A stretch of 46,651 nt of DNA, from assembly GCA_027326105.1 (NCBI GenBank), contig DAHWFB010000056.1, forward strand, positions 1 to 46,651, written 5' to 3'. The stretch comes from Acetobacteraceae bacterium. Its GTDB lineage: Bacteria; Pseudomonadota; Alphaproteobacteria; Acetobacterales; Acetobacteraceae. The position numbers were made by a program, and so were the translations under genes. Positions 1-7,438 of the stretch are shown here, in pieces (position 1 is the first letter of the stretch; each line of letters opens with the position of its first letter). The notes under the pieces are model-generated. The model saw nothing but the letters and a program-made list of their open reading frames with translations, had not been told where the DNA came from and did not search any database.

Positions 1-1
1 C

Positions 2-148
2 TCCCGGCCCCAACCGTCCGGGCCCGAACCCGCGCCCACCACCTCCGCGCCCATCTCCTCCGCGCCGACCACCTCCGCGCCGACAGCGGCCGCGAATCGC
101 GCGCCCCCGGCCTTCGCCCCTGCGGCTGCCAATTTCGTTACGATATAG
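2..148 (+). CDS. Possible 3' end of a truncated gene with a Pro/Ala/Ser/Thr-rich tail
   Basis: An open frame enters from the window edge and stops at TAG 146-148, giving the last 48 residues of a protein. The tail contains the near-repeats TTSAP, ISSAP, TTSAP and TSAPTAAA, typical of a disordered linker or secreted C-terminus. It would be convergent with dapB. No domain is visible, so no function can be given. The frame is short and in GC-rich DNA, so it could be a chance open frame. Confidence 0.35.
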   Translation, partial: SRPQPSGPEPAPTTSAPISSAPTTSAPTAAANRAPPAFAPAAANFVTI

Positions 149-161
149 CAACAAACTCGCC

Positions 162-198
162 GAGCCGGCCGCCGCGTTGGCAGCCCGCCGGCCGGCTC
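162..198. terminator. Possible hairpin between convergent genes
   Basis: A perfect 9-bp inverted repeat, GAGCCGGCC (162-170) and GGCCGGCTC (190-198), with a 19-nt loop lies between the candidate upstream gene end and the dapB stop. There is no T-run, so it is only a weak terminator candidate. Confidence 0.25.
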
Positions 199-199
199 T

Positions 200-973
200 C
201 TAGCCGGCGAGCACGTCCGCCATCCCGTACAGCCCGGCGGGTCTGGCCCTGAGCCAGAGGGCGGCGCGCAGCGCGCCCTCGGCGAAGGCGCGGCGGTCGA
301 AGGCGCGGTGGGTGAGCGTGATCTGCTCCGCCCCCGAGGTGAACAGGAGGCTGTGCTCGCCCACGATCTGCCCGCCGCGCAGCGCGGCGAAGCCGATCGC
401 GCCCGGCTTGCGCGCCCCCGTCGCCCCATGGCGCCCGCTTTCGGCCACCGCCGCGAGGTCCTGCCCCCGCGCGGCGGCGACCGCGGCCCCGAGGGCGAGC
501 GCGGTGCCCGAGGGGGCATCGACCTTCTGGCGATGGTGCATTTCGAGGATCTCGGCGTCGTAGCCCTCCGCCGGCAGGGCGGCGGCGAGCCGGGCGGCGA
601 GTTCGAGCACGAGCGCGACGCCGGTGGAGAAATTGGCCGCGCGGACCACCGGCGCGCGCGCCGCCGCCGCCGCGATGGCGGCCTCGTCGGCGGCGGCGAG
701 CCCGGTGGTGCCGAGCACCCAGCCGCAGCCCGCGGCGGCGATCGCGCCGGCGTGGGCGGGGATCGTGCTGGCGTGGGTGAAGTCGATCACCACGTCGGCG
801 GCCGCGGCCAGCGCCGCGATGCCGGGCAGCAGCGCGACCCCCGCGGGCACCGCTCCCGCCTCCTCGGGGCGGCAGATGCCGCCGGCGATCGGCAAGCCGC
901 GGGCGCGCGCCTCCTCGGCGACCAGCCGTCCCATCCGCCCGCTCGCCCCGGCGATCCCGATGCGCGGCGTCAC
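200..973 (-). CDS. dapB: 4-hydroxy-tetrahydrodipicolinate reductase
   Basis: Reduces the DapA product to tetrahydrodipicolinate with NAD(P)H in the cytosolic diaminopimelate/lysine pathway, which also feeds peptidoglycan. The 257-aa protein has the N-terminal Rossmann motif GIAGASGRMG, and the family signature EMHHRQKVDAPSGTAL with the catalytic His-His and Lys. The C-terminal substrate domain ends in a typical LTHRAFDRRAF segment. Length is slightly short for the family (about 270). The start is GTG at 973 and overlaps the TGA of the upstream ABC ATPase (GTGA), so it is probably translationally coupled to that gene. Placing dapB last in an ABC transporter operon is unusual. Confidence 0.95.
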   Translation of the reverse strand: MTPRIGIAGASGRMGRLVAEEARARGLPIAGGICRPEEAGAVPAGVALLPGIAALAAAADVVIDFTHASTIPAHAGAIAAAGCGWVLGTTGLAAADEAAIAAAAARAPVVRAANFSTGVALVLELAARLAAALPAEGYDAEILEMHHRQKVDAPSGTALALGAAVAAARGQDLAAVAESGRHGATGARKPGAIGFAALRGGQIVGEHSLLFTSGAEQITLTHRAFDRRAFAEGALRAALWLRARPAGLYGMADVLAG

Positions 974-2295
974 GGCACTTCCTCGAGGCTGAACTGATCG
1001 GCCTCCTCGTCATAGCTGTAGAGCTCGGCGTAGCGCCCCCAGGAGATGGCGATGCGCAGGCTCTCCTCGGCGTATTCGGGGGACATGTGGTCCTCGAGCT
1101 CGTCGCGGAAGCGCAGCGCCGGCGCCCGGTGGTTCCAGCGCTCGTCGAGCACCGAGCGGATGGCGGCGACCAGCGGCACGTTGGCGCGCAGGGCGGCGGC
1201 GAAGATGCGCTTGCGCGCCTCGGTGTCGGCGGCGACGTACCGGCGCCCCTCCTCGGTCAGCCGGATGTCGCCCTCCTCGAGTTCGGCGAAGCGCAGCAGC
1301 TGGAGGGTCTCGCCGAGCGGCAGCAGTTCGTCGGCTTCGAGCTGGAGGGCGGCGGCCAGCGGCGGCAGGTCGGCGCGGCCCTCGTAGGGGGGCGCGGCCA
1401 GCGTCTCCATCAGGCCCGCCATCAGGTTGGTGCCGACCGGATGCAGGGGGGTCGCGAAGCCCGCCGCGGCGGGGGCCGCGGCCTGGGCGCGCACCTCCGC
1501 CGCCGCCGGGCGGCGGGTCATCAGCGCGTAGATGTCCTCCACCTTCTGGCGGAAGGCGGGGTCCTGGCGGTTGCGCGGATGGGCGAACGGCACCGCGAGC
1601 TCGCTCGCCACCCGCCCGGGGTTGGCCGCAAACACCAGGATGCGGTCGCACATCAGCACCGCCTCCTCGATGTTGTGGGTGACCATCAGGATCGACTGCA
1701 CCGGCAGCCGCCGCTCCGCCCAGAGGTCGATGAGGTCGGTGCGCAGCGTCTCGGCGGTGAGCACGTCGAGCGCGCTGAACGGCTCGTCCATGAGCAGCAG
1801 GTCGGGGTGGACGACCAGCGCCCGGGCGAGGCCGACGCGCTGGCGCATCCCGCCGGAGAGTTCCTTGGGGTAGGCGCTCTCGTAGCCGCCGAGGCCGATC
1901 AGGTCGATCGCCTCCTCCGCCCGCCTGGCCCGCTCGGCGCGCGGCACGCCCTGCGCTTCGAGCCCGAGTTCCACGTTCTCCCGCACGCTGAGCCAGGGGA
2001 AGAGGGCGAAGCTCTGGAACACCATCGCCACCCCTTCGGCCGGGCCCGAAAGCGGCTGCCCGCGCCACAGCACCCGCCCTGCGCTCGGGGTGAGCAGGCC
2101 GGAGACGATGCGCAGCAGCGTCGACTTGCCGGAGCCGGAGCGGCCGAGCAGGCCGACGATCTCGCCCGCCGCGAGGCGGAGATTGACCTCCTCGAGCACC
2201 ACCAGTTCGGTGCCGGCGTCCTTGGGGTAGGTCTGCCGGCAGGACTGGACCTCGAGCAGGGCCGCGGGGAGCACGGGCGGGGCGATCTGGTCCAT
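970..2295 (-). CDS. ABC transporter ATP-binding protein with C-terminal AAA-associated domain
   Basis: Cytoplasmic ATPase of an importer of the nitrate/sulfonate/taurine class. Residues about 10-250 form the ABC domain: Walker A GRSGSGKST, signature LSGGMRQRVGLARAL, Walker B LLLMDEPFSALD and the H-loop segment VTHNIEEAV. The remaining roughly 150 residues are an extra C-terminal winged-helix-like region matching, from memory, the AAA_assoc_C family that occurs on this ATPase type. It lies 15 nt after the stop of its fused permease and overlaps dapB by 4 nt. No periplasmic binding protein is adjacent, which is common for this subfamily, so the substrate cannot be named. Confidence 0.88.
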   Translation of the reverse strand: MDQIAPPVLPAALLEVQSCRQTYPKDAGTELVVLEEVNLRLAAGEIVGLLGRSGSGKSTLLRIVSGLLTPSAGRVLWRGQPLSGPAEGVAMVFQSFALFPWLSVRENVELGLEAQGVPRAERARRAEEAIDLIGLGGYESAYPKELSGGMRQRVGLARALVVHPDLLLMDEPFSALDVLTAETLRTDLIDLWAERRLPVQSILMVTHNIEEAVLMCDRILVFAANPGRVASELAVPFAHPRNRQDPAFRQKVEDIYALMTRRPAAAEVRAQAAAPAAAGFATPLHPVGTNLMAGLMETLAAPPYEGRADLPPLAAALQLEADELLPLGETLQLLRFAELEEGDIRLTEEGRRYVAADTEARKRIFAAALRANVPLVAAIRSVLDERWNHRAPALRFRDELEDHMSPEYAEESLRIAISWGRYAELYSYDEEADQFSLEEVP

Positions 2296-2310
2296 GGCGG
2301 ATCCGTCCGG

Positions 2311-4077
2311 TCAGAAGCTGGTGCGGCGGCGCGCGTAGTCATAGAGCGGGCGCCACACCAGGCGGTTGAAGAGGAGCACGAACGCCGACATTACCGCGAC
2401 CCCGAGCACCACCTTGGACGTCGCGCCGTCGGCGGTCGCCTGCGCGATATAGGCGCCGAGGCCGGGGGCGACCAGCGTCACCTTTCCCCAGGCCGCCAGT
2501 TCGGCGACGATCGAGGTGTTCCAGGCGTTGCCGGTGGCGGTGATCGCCCCGGTGACGAGATAGGGCAGGATGCCGGGCAGGATCACCCGCCGCCACCACA
2601 GCAGCCCGCCGACCCTGAAATTGGCCGCCGCCTCCCGGAGATCGCCGGGAAACGCGGCGGCGCCGGCGACGACGTTGAACAACACATACAACTGCGTCCC
2701 GAGCAGCATCAGCGGCGTGAGCCACACCGCGGGGTCGAGGCGAAAATAGACGATCACCAGAACCATCGGCGGAAACAGAAGATTGGCCGGGAAGGCGGCG
2801 AGGAACTGCGCCACCGGCTGGGCGATGCGGGCGTAGGCCGGGCGCAGCCCCAGCCAGACCCCGATCGGCACCCAGACGATGCAGGAGATGGCGAGCACCG
2901 CGATCACCCGGGCCAGCGTGAAGAGGCCGTAGAGCAGCGCCTGAAGGGCGTCGCTCCAGGCCAGCGAGGCGGCGAGGAAGCTCGCGATCCGCCAGAGCGC
3001 GGCAGCGAGTGCCACCGCCAGCACGACGTAGAAGAGCGCATCGACCAGCCGCGAGGGCGGCCCGGCGGCGCGGCGCCGCCGCCCGGGCACGGCGAGCGGC
3101 AGGCCCGCGAGCCGGTCCGCCAATCCGCCCAGGCGCTGGCCGGCGAGGCGCAGGAAGCGGGTGCGGCGGACCAGCTTGAGCACCCAGGGGTCGGGCGGCG
3201 CCAGCGTCGCGATGGTTTCGAAGCGGAACTTGGCCGACCAGGCGACCAGCGGGCGGAACAGGATCTGGTCATAGGCGAGGATGACCGCGAGCATCGCGAG
3301 GATCGCCCAGGCGATCGCACCCAGCCGCTCATGGGTCAGCGCCAGCGCCACGTACGAGCCGATGCCCGGCAGGGTGAAGGTGCGGTTGCCGACCGAGACC
3401 GCCTCGGAGGCGACCACGAAGAACCAGCCCCCCGACATCGAGAGCATGGTGTTCCACACCAGGCCGGGCACCGCGAAGGGCACGTCGAGCCGCCAGAAGC
3501 GCTGCCACGGGGTGAGCCGGAACAGCCGCGCCGCCTCGATCAGATCCTCGGGCTCGGTGACCAGGGACTGGTAGAAGCTGAACGCCATGTTCCAGGCCTG
3601 GCTGGTGAAGATGACGAAGATCGCGGCGAATTCCGCGCCCAGCACGCGGCCGGGAAAGAGGTTGAGGAAGAAAGTGACGGTGAAGGTGAGAAAACCCAGG
3701 ATCGGCACCGACTGGAGGATGTCGAGCGCGGGGATGACGAGCAGGGCGGCGCGGCGCGAGCGGGCGGCGAGCGGGGCCACCGTGAAAGTGAAGGCGAGCG
3801 AGGCCACCAGCGCCGCGAACATCCGCATGGTGGTGCGCAGCGCGTATTCCGGCAGATAGGAGGGCGCGAGATGGATCACCGCCGCACTCGCCTCCGGCAG
3901 GGGCGCCAGCGTGCTGCGGGCGGCGCCGGCCACCGCCACCAGCGCCCCGAAGACGCAGAGCATCGCCCCCGCGTCCCAGAGGTTGAGCAGGCGCCGGCCG
4001 CTGGCCAGGGCTGGCAGGGCAGTGCTGGACATGAGGCGAAACCCGACAGTGACGAGGATGCCGCGCCCCGCGGGCAC
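2311..4077 (-). CDS. ABC transporter permease, two permease domains fused
   Basis: Inner-membrane permease of about 588 aa containing two homologous BPD_transp_1 halves. Each half carries an EAA loop: EAARLFRLTPWQRFWRLD in the first, and EAAANFRVGGLLWWRRV in the second. Each is surrounded by several hydrophobic helices, with an Arg/Pro-rich linker around the middle (VPGRRRRAAGPPSR). One polypeptide thus replaces the usual permease dimer. Start choice is uncertain. A GGAGG at about 4084-4088 sits 6 nt before GTG 4077, whereas the homology-like start MSSTALPAL (ATG at 4032) has no visible ribosome binding site. It is followed after 15 nt by the ATPase gene. Confidence 0.85.
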   Translation of the reverse strand: MPAGRGILVTVGFRLMSSTALPALASGRRLLNLWDAGAMLCVFGALVAVAGAARSTLAPLPEASAAVIHLAPSYLPEYALRTTMRMFAALVASLAFTFTVAPLAARSRRAALLVIPALDILQSVPILGFLTFTVTFFLNLFPGRVLGAEFAAIFVIFTSQAWNMAFSFYQSLVTEPEDLIEAARLFRLTPWQRFWRLDVPFAVPGLVWNTMLSMSGGWFFVVASEAVSVGNRTFTLPGIGSYVALALTHERLGAIAWAILAMLAVILAYDQILFRPLVAWSAKFRFETIATLAPPDPWVLKLVRRTRFLRLAGQRLGGLADRLAGLPLAVPGRRRRAAGPPSRLVDALFYVVLAVALAAALWRIASFLAASLAWSDALQALLYGLFTLARVIAVLAISCIVWVPIGVWLGLRPAYARIAQPVAQFLAAFPANLLFPPMVLVIVYFRLDPAVWLTPLMLLGTQLYVLFNVVAGAAAFPGDLREAAANFRVGGLLWWRRVILPGILPYLVTGAITATGNAWNTSIVAELAAWGKVTLVAPGLGAYIAQATADGATSKVVLGVAVMSAFVLLFNRLVWRPLYDYARRRTSF

Positions 4078-4132
4078 GCGCATCCTCCGGCTCTAGCCCA
4101 ATCCGCTGCCCGCTGTCACCCGGCCGGAGATG

Positions 4133-4633
4133 TCATTTTGGTGACGCGGCGAGACCGGTGCTGCCGAACCCGCCGGCGCCGCGTTCGGAGGCGGTGGAGA
4201 ATTGTTCGACCACGGCGAACAGCGGGCGGAGGACGGGAACGAACAACATCTGCGCGATCCGCTCTCCGGGGGCGATGCGGATGCTCTCGCCGCCCGCCGG
4301 GTTGCGGTTCCAGGCGCTGACCAGCACCTCCCCGGTATAGTCGGGGTCGATCAGCCCGACGAGATTGCCGAGCACCAGGCCGCGCTTGTGGCCGAGCCCG
4401 GAGCGCGGCAGCACCAGTGCGGCGATGCCGGGCTCGGCCATGTGCAGGGCGATCCCCGAGGGGACCAGGGTGGCGGGCGCGCCAGGGGCGAGGGTGAGCG
4501 GCGCGGCCACGCAGGCGAAGAGATCGACCGCGGCGGCCATCGCCGAGCCGTAGCCGGGCAGGCCCCATTCGTGCAGCCGGGGGTCGAGGATGCGCAGTTC
4601 GACGCGGGGGCGGTGCAGCGGCGGCGTGTCCAT
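4133..4633 (-). CDS. dut: dUTP diphosphatase (dUTPase)
   Basis: Hydrolyses dUTP to dUMP and pyrophosphate, keeping uracil out of DNA and supplying dTMP synthesis. The 166-aa trimeric-type protein shows the family motifs in order: [14 protein letters not shown] (motif 1), [11 protein letters not shown] (motif 2), [11 protein letters not shown] with the catalytic Asp (motif 3), [12 protein letters not shown] (motif 4) and the C-terminal Gly-rich [10 protein letters not shown] (motif 5), which closes over the active site. Start ATG 4633 lies 3 nt after the stop of the upstream ThDP enzyme, so the two are cotranscribed. In other bacteria dut often follows coaBC; that partner is absent here. Confidence 0.95.
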   Translation of the reverse strand: MDTPPLHRPRVELRILDPRLHEWGLPGYGSAMAAAVDLFACVAAPLTLAPGAPATLVPSGIALHMAEPGIAALVLPRSGLGHKRGLVLGNLVGLIDPDYTGEVLVSAWNRNPAGGESIRIAPGERIAQMLFVPVLRPLFAVVEQFSTASERGAGGFGSTGLAASPK

Positions 4634-4636
4634 GGT

Positions 4637-6178
4637 TCAGACCATCAGTTCGATGAGGAAGGGACCGGGGCGGCGGTTGGCGTGGTCGAGCAGTTCGGCG
4701 AAGCGCTCGAGCGTTGCCGCCCGCGCCGCCTCCACCCCCATGCCGCCGGCGAGACGGGGCCAGTCGAGCGCGGGATCGGCGAGATCCATCATCCCGTGCG
4801 CGGTCGGGCCCGGGATCGCGCCGACGCCGGCAAATTCCTTGAGCAGGATCGCGTATTTGCGGTTGGCGAGCAGGATGGTGGTGACGTCGAGCCGCTCGCG
4901 CGCCTGGGTCCACAGCGACTGGAGGGTGTACATCGCCGAACCGTCGCCCTGGAGCACGATGACCCGCCGCCCCGGCGCGCCGATCGCAGCCCCGGTGGCC
5001 AGTGGCAGGCCCTCGCCGATCGCGCCGCCGCAGAGTTGCAGCCAGTCGTGCGGCGCGGCGGCGGCGAGGGAGGCGAAGAGATCGCGCCCGTAGCTGATGC
5101 TCTCGTCCACCACGATGGCATCCTCGGGGAGCGCGCGGGCGAGGATCGCGGCGACGCCTTCGGGGCCGACCGCGCCGCGCACCGGGCCTTCGGGGAGCGG
5201 GCGCGGGGCGGCGGGCGGAGCGGCGGGGGCGCGCAGCGCCTCGGCGAGGCGGGCGAGCGCTTCCGGCCCGTCCTGCCCGATGCCGGCGAGCACATGGACC
5301 GCGCAGTCGGGCGGTTGCAGGCGGCCCGGCTTGCCGGGATAGGCGAAGAAGCCCACCGGCGGCGGGGCATTGACGGCGACGAGGTGGCGGGCGCCGGCGA
5401 AGGCCGCGAGCGCCGCGTCGATCGGATAGGGAACCCGCCCGATGGCCGGGCGCCCGCGCCCGCGCGGGATGCGCCCGACAAAGGTTTCGACCAGCGGCCG
5501 CGCCCCGGTGGCGGCACGGATGCGGGCGGCGGCGGCGAGACCGGCTTCGCCCGCCGCCGCGCCGCCGAGCAGGAGCACCGCGGGTTCGCCCGAACGCAGG
5601 GCACGGGCGGCTTCCGCGACCGCCGCGGCACTCGCCCGCGGCGTGGGCGGCGGCGGGTCCGGGGTGGCGGCGATGCCGCCCTCGCCCCAGGCGGTATCGG
5701 CGGGCAGGATCAGGGTCGCGACCTGCCCGGGCGGGGTGCGGGCGGCGGTGATGGCCGCCGCCGCGTCCGCGCCGACGCCCCCGGCGGAGGTGGCGGTGCG
5801 CACGAACCCGCCGACGCCGCGCGCCCAGCCTGCGGTATCGGCGGTCAGCGGCGGGTCGAGCGGGCGGTGGTACGTCGCCTGGTCACCGACGATGTTGACC
5901 ACCGGCGAGTGGGCGCGGCGGGCGTTGTGGAGGTTGGCGAGCGCGTTGGCGAGGCCCGGGCCGCAGTGGAACAGCGTCCCCGCCGGCTTGCCGGCGAGGC
6001 GCGCGTAGCCGTCCGCCGCCCCGCTCGCCACCCCTTCGAAGAGGGCGAGCACGCAGCGCAGGCCGGGGATGCGGTCGAGGGCTGCGACGAAGTGCATCTC
6101 CGACGTGCCCGGGTTGACGAAGCAGGTGTCGACGCCGCCGGCGAGCAGCGTATGGACCAGGCTTTCGGCGCCGTTCAT
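4637..6178 (-). CDS. ThDP-dependent enzyme of the acetolactate synthase-like (IlvX-like) family
   Basis: A 513-aa thiamine diphosphate enzyme with the usual three-domain layout. The Pyr domain contains catalytic-type Glu48 in LFEGVASGAADGYAR; the PP domain contains GDGSAMYTL followed by LLANRKY, the Mg/ThDP-binding GDG-N motif. It closely resembles, from memory, proteins annotated acetolactate synthase large subunit and mycobacterial IlvX, whose reaction is unproven; they lack the FAD-region length of true AHAS (about 570-600 aa). The ATG at 6178 follows a GGAGGGGGG ribosome binding site; a longer GTG start at 6208 is less likely. It sits between the alcohol oxidation genes and dut. Carboligation or 2-oxoacid decarboxylation is possible, but the substrate is unknown. 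Confidence 0.8.
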   Translation of the reverse strand: MNGAESLVHTLLAGGVDTCFVNPGTSEMHFVAALDRIPGLRCVLALFEGVASGAADGYARLAGKPAGTLFHCGPGLANALANLHNARRAHSPVVNIVGDQATYHRPLDPPLTADTAGWARGVGGFVRTATSAGGVGADAAAAITAARTPPGQVATLILPADTAWGEGGIAATPDPPPPTPRASAAAVAEAARALRSGEPAVLLLGGAAAGEAGLAAAARIRAATGARPLVETFVGRIPRGRGRPAIGRVPYPIDAALAAFAGARHLVAVNAPPPVGFFAYPGKPGRLQPPDCAVHVLAGIGQDGPEALARLAEALRAPAAPPAAPRPLPEGPVRGAVGPEGVAAILARALPEDAIVVDESISYGRDLFASLAAAAPHDWLQLCGGAIGEGLPLATGAAIGAPGRRVIVLQGDGSAMYTLQSLWTQARERLDVTTILLANRKYAILLKEFAGVGAIPGPTAHGMMDLADPALDWPRLAGGMGVEAARAATLERFAELLDHANRRPGPFLIELMV

Positions 6179-6277
6179 CCCCCCTCCCTTCCCCGACCGT
6201 GCGACCACCGGAGCGGACGCAGGATCGGGGCAGAAGGGGCGCGATGCAACCCCGCCGCGCGCCGCCCGCCGCCCGGT

Positions 6278-7438
6278 TCAGGGCACCCGGGAGACGAGCG
6301 GGGTGGTGGAGGCGGAGGCGGCCGCGAAACCGAGCCGGCGGGGACCGGCGGGGTAGCCGTTCTGGGCGAGGATGAAGGCCATCACGTCGGCGTACTGGCG
6401 GGGGGTGAGGCTGGCCGGGCGGCCGGCCGGCATCTGCCCGGCGAGGAAGGAGAAGATCGCGCCCACCGAATAGCCCATCGACGCGGAAGCGAAGCCCGGG
6501 CCCTTCAGCGTCGGCCCGACCAGGCCCTGGAGGTGGCCGCCGTGGCAGGCGGCGCAGTTCTGCGCGAACACGCGGCCGCCCGCCGCCGCCTGGGCGGTGG
6601 TGAAGAGGGCGGGAACCGCGGGCGCCGCGGGGGCGAGCCGGGGCAGGGCGAGCGGGGCGATCAGCCCGGAAAGATGCGCCTTCTCCTGCAGGGCGAGAAG
6701 TTTGGCGAGCCCGGCTGCGAAGCGCTCGCCGGCGGCGTGACCGGCGGCATCGTCGGCGGTGAGTGCGGCGATCACCCAGGCGGCGTGGGGCTGGTGCAGA
6801 AGCCGGGTCCGGAAGCGGAGCCCGTGGGCGCGGGCGAAGGCGGCGAGCGCGCGGTGGCGGGCGAGAAAGGCGAGATAGTCGGGCTGCCAGACGACCGCAC
6901 CCGCGACCTTGCCGGCCGCCAGCGCGGCCAGACTCTGCGCGTCCGAATCGAAGATATCGGCGGCGAGCGCGGGATGGCGGGCGGCGAACAGGCTCGACGG
7001 CGCGAGATAGGTGACGCCGAGGCGGAAACCCCTGGGCAGGGCCGCGAGCGGCGCCGGCGCGGTGCCGACGGTGACCAGGACGTAGCCGGTCTTGGCGTAG
7101 GCGGCGGCCAGCGTGAGCCCTTTCGGCACGCCGGTGCCCGGCGCCGGCAGCGGCACGCCCATCACCACGTCGCAGCGCGTGGCGAGCTTGCGCAGGAGCG
7201 GGCCGCGCACGCCCTTCTTGCCGGCGCGGGCGCTGCTGAAGGGGACCAGCGTGGCCGCGCTGCCCGCGGCCGCGGCGACCGCGCGGGCCACCTTCGCGTC
7301 GCGCCCGGCGAGCGGACTCGCCCGGTCGATGCAGAAGCGCATTCCCGGCGCGGCGGCGGAGGCGGGCTGCGTGAGCAGCCCGCCGGTGAACGCGAGGAGG
7401 GTGAGGGCCGCGGCCCTACTTGCCCAAGCCGAAGACAT
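6278..7438 (-). CDS. Quinoprotein-associated periplasmic binding-like domain fused to cytochrome c
   Basis: Exported 386-aa protein. A Sec signal peptide (about 1-30, ending ASAAA) leads into a region (about 31-260) resembling the MoxJ/XoxJ-type substrate-binding-like proteins that accompany PQQ dehydrogenases. A class I cytochrome c domain follows, with CAACH at 295-299 and probable Met336 axial ligand in GQMPAG. In known methanol oxidation clusters the J protein and the cytochrome (XoxG/MxaG) are separate genes; here they are one chain. It overlaps the upstream PQQ dehydrogenase gene by 23 nt, so coupled synthesis is likely. Inferred role: electron acceptor and maturation or docking partner of that dehydrogenase in the periplasm. 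Confidence 0.8.
   Translation of the reverse strand: MSSAWASRAAALTLLAFTGGLLTQPASAAAPGMRFCIDRASPLAGRDAKVARAVAAAAGSAATLVPFSSARAGKKGVRGPLLRKLATRCDVVMGVPLPAPGTGVPKGLTLAAAYAKTGYVLVTVGTAPAPLAALPRGFRLGVTYLAPSSLFAARHPALAADIFDSDAQSLAALAAGKVAGAVVWQPDYLAFLARHRALAAFARAHGLRFRTRLLHQPHAAWVIAALTADDAAGHAAGERFAAGLAKLLALQEKAHLSGLIAPLALPRLAPAAPAVPALFTTAQAAAGGRVFAQNCAACHGGHLQGLVGPTLKGPGFASASMGYSVGAIFSFLAGQMPAGRPASLTPRQYADVMAFILAQNGYPAGPRRLGFAAASASTTPLVSRVP

Noticed and set aside
1087-4320. Long plus-strand frame (over 1000 codons) opposite the ABC genes
   Set aside because: Composition is Arg/Gly/His-rich shadow translation; the minus-strand ABC permease and ATPase have full motifs.
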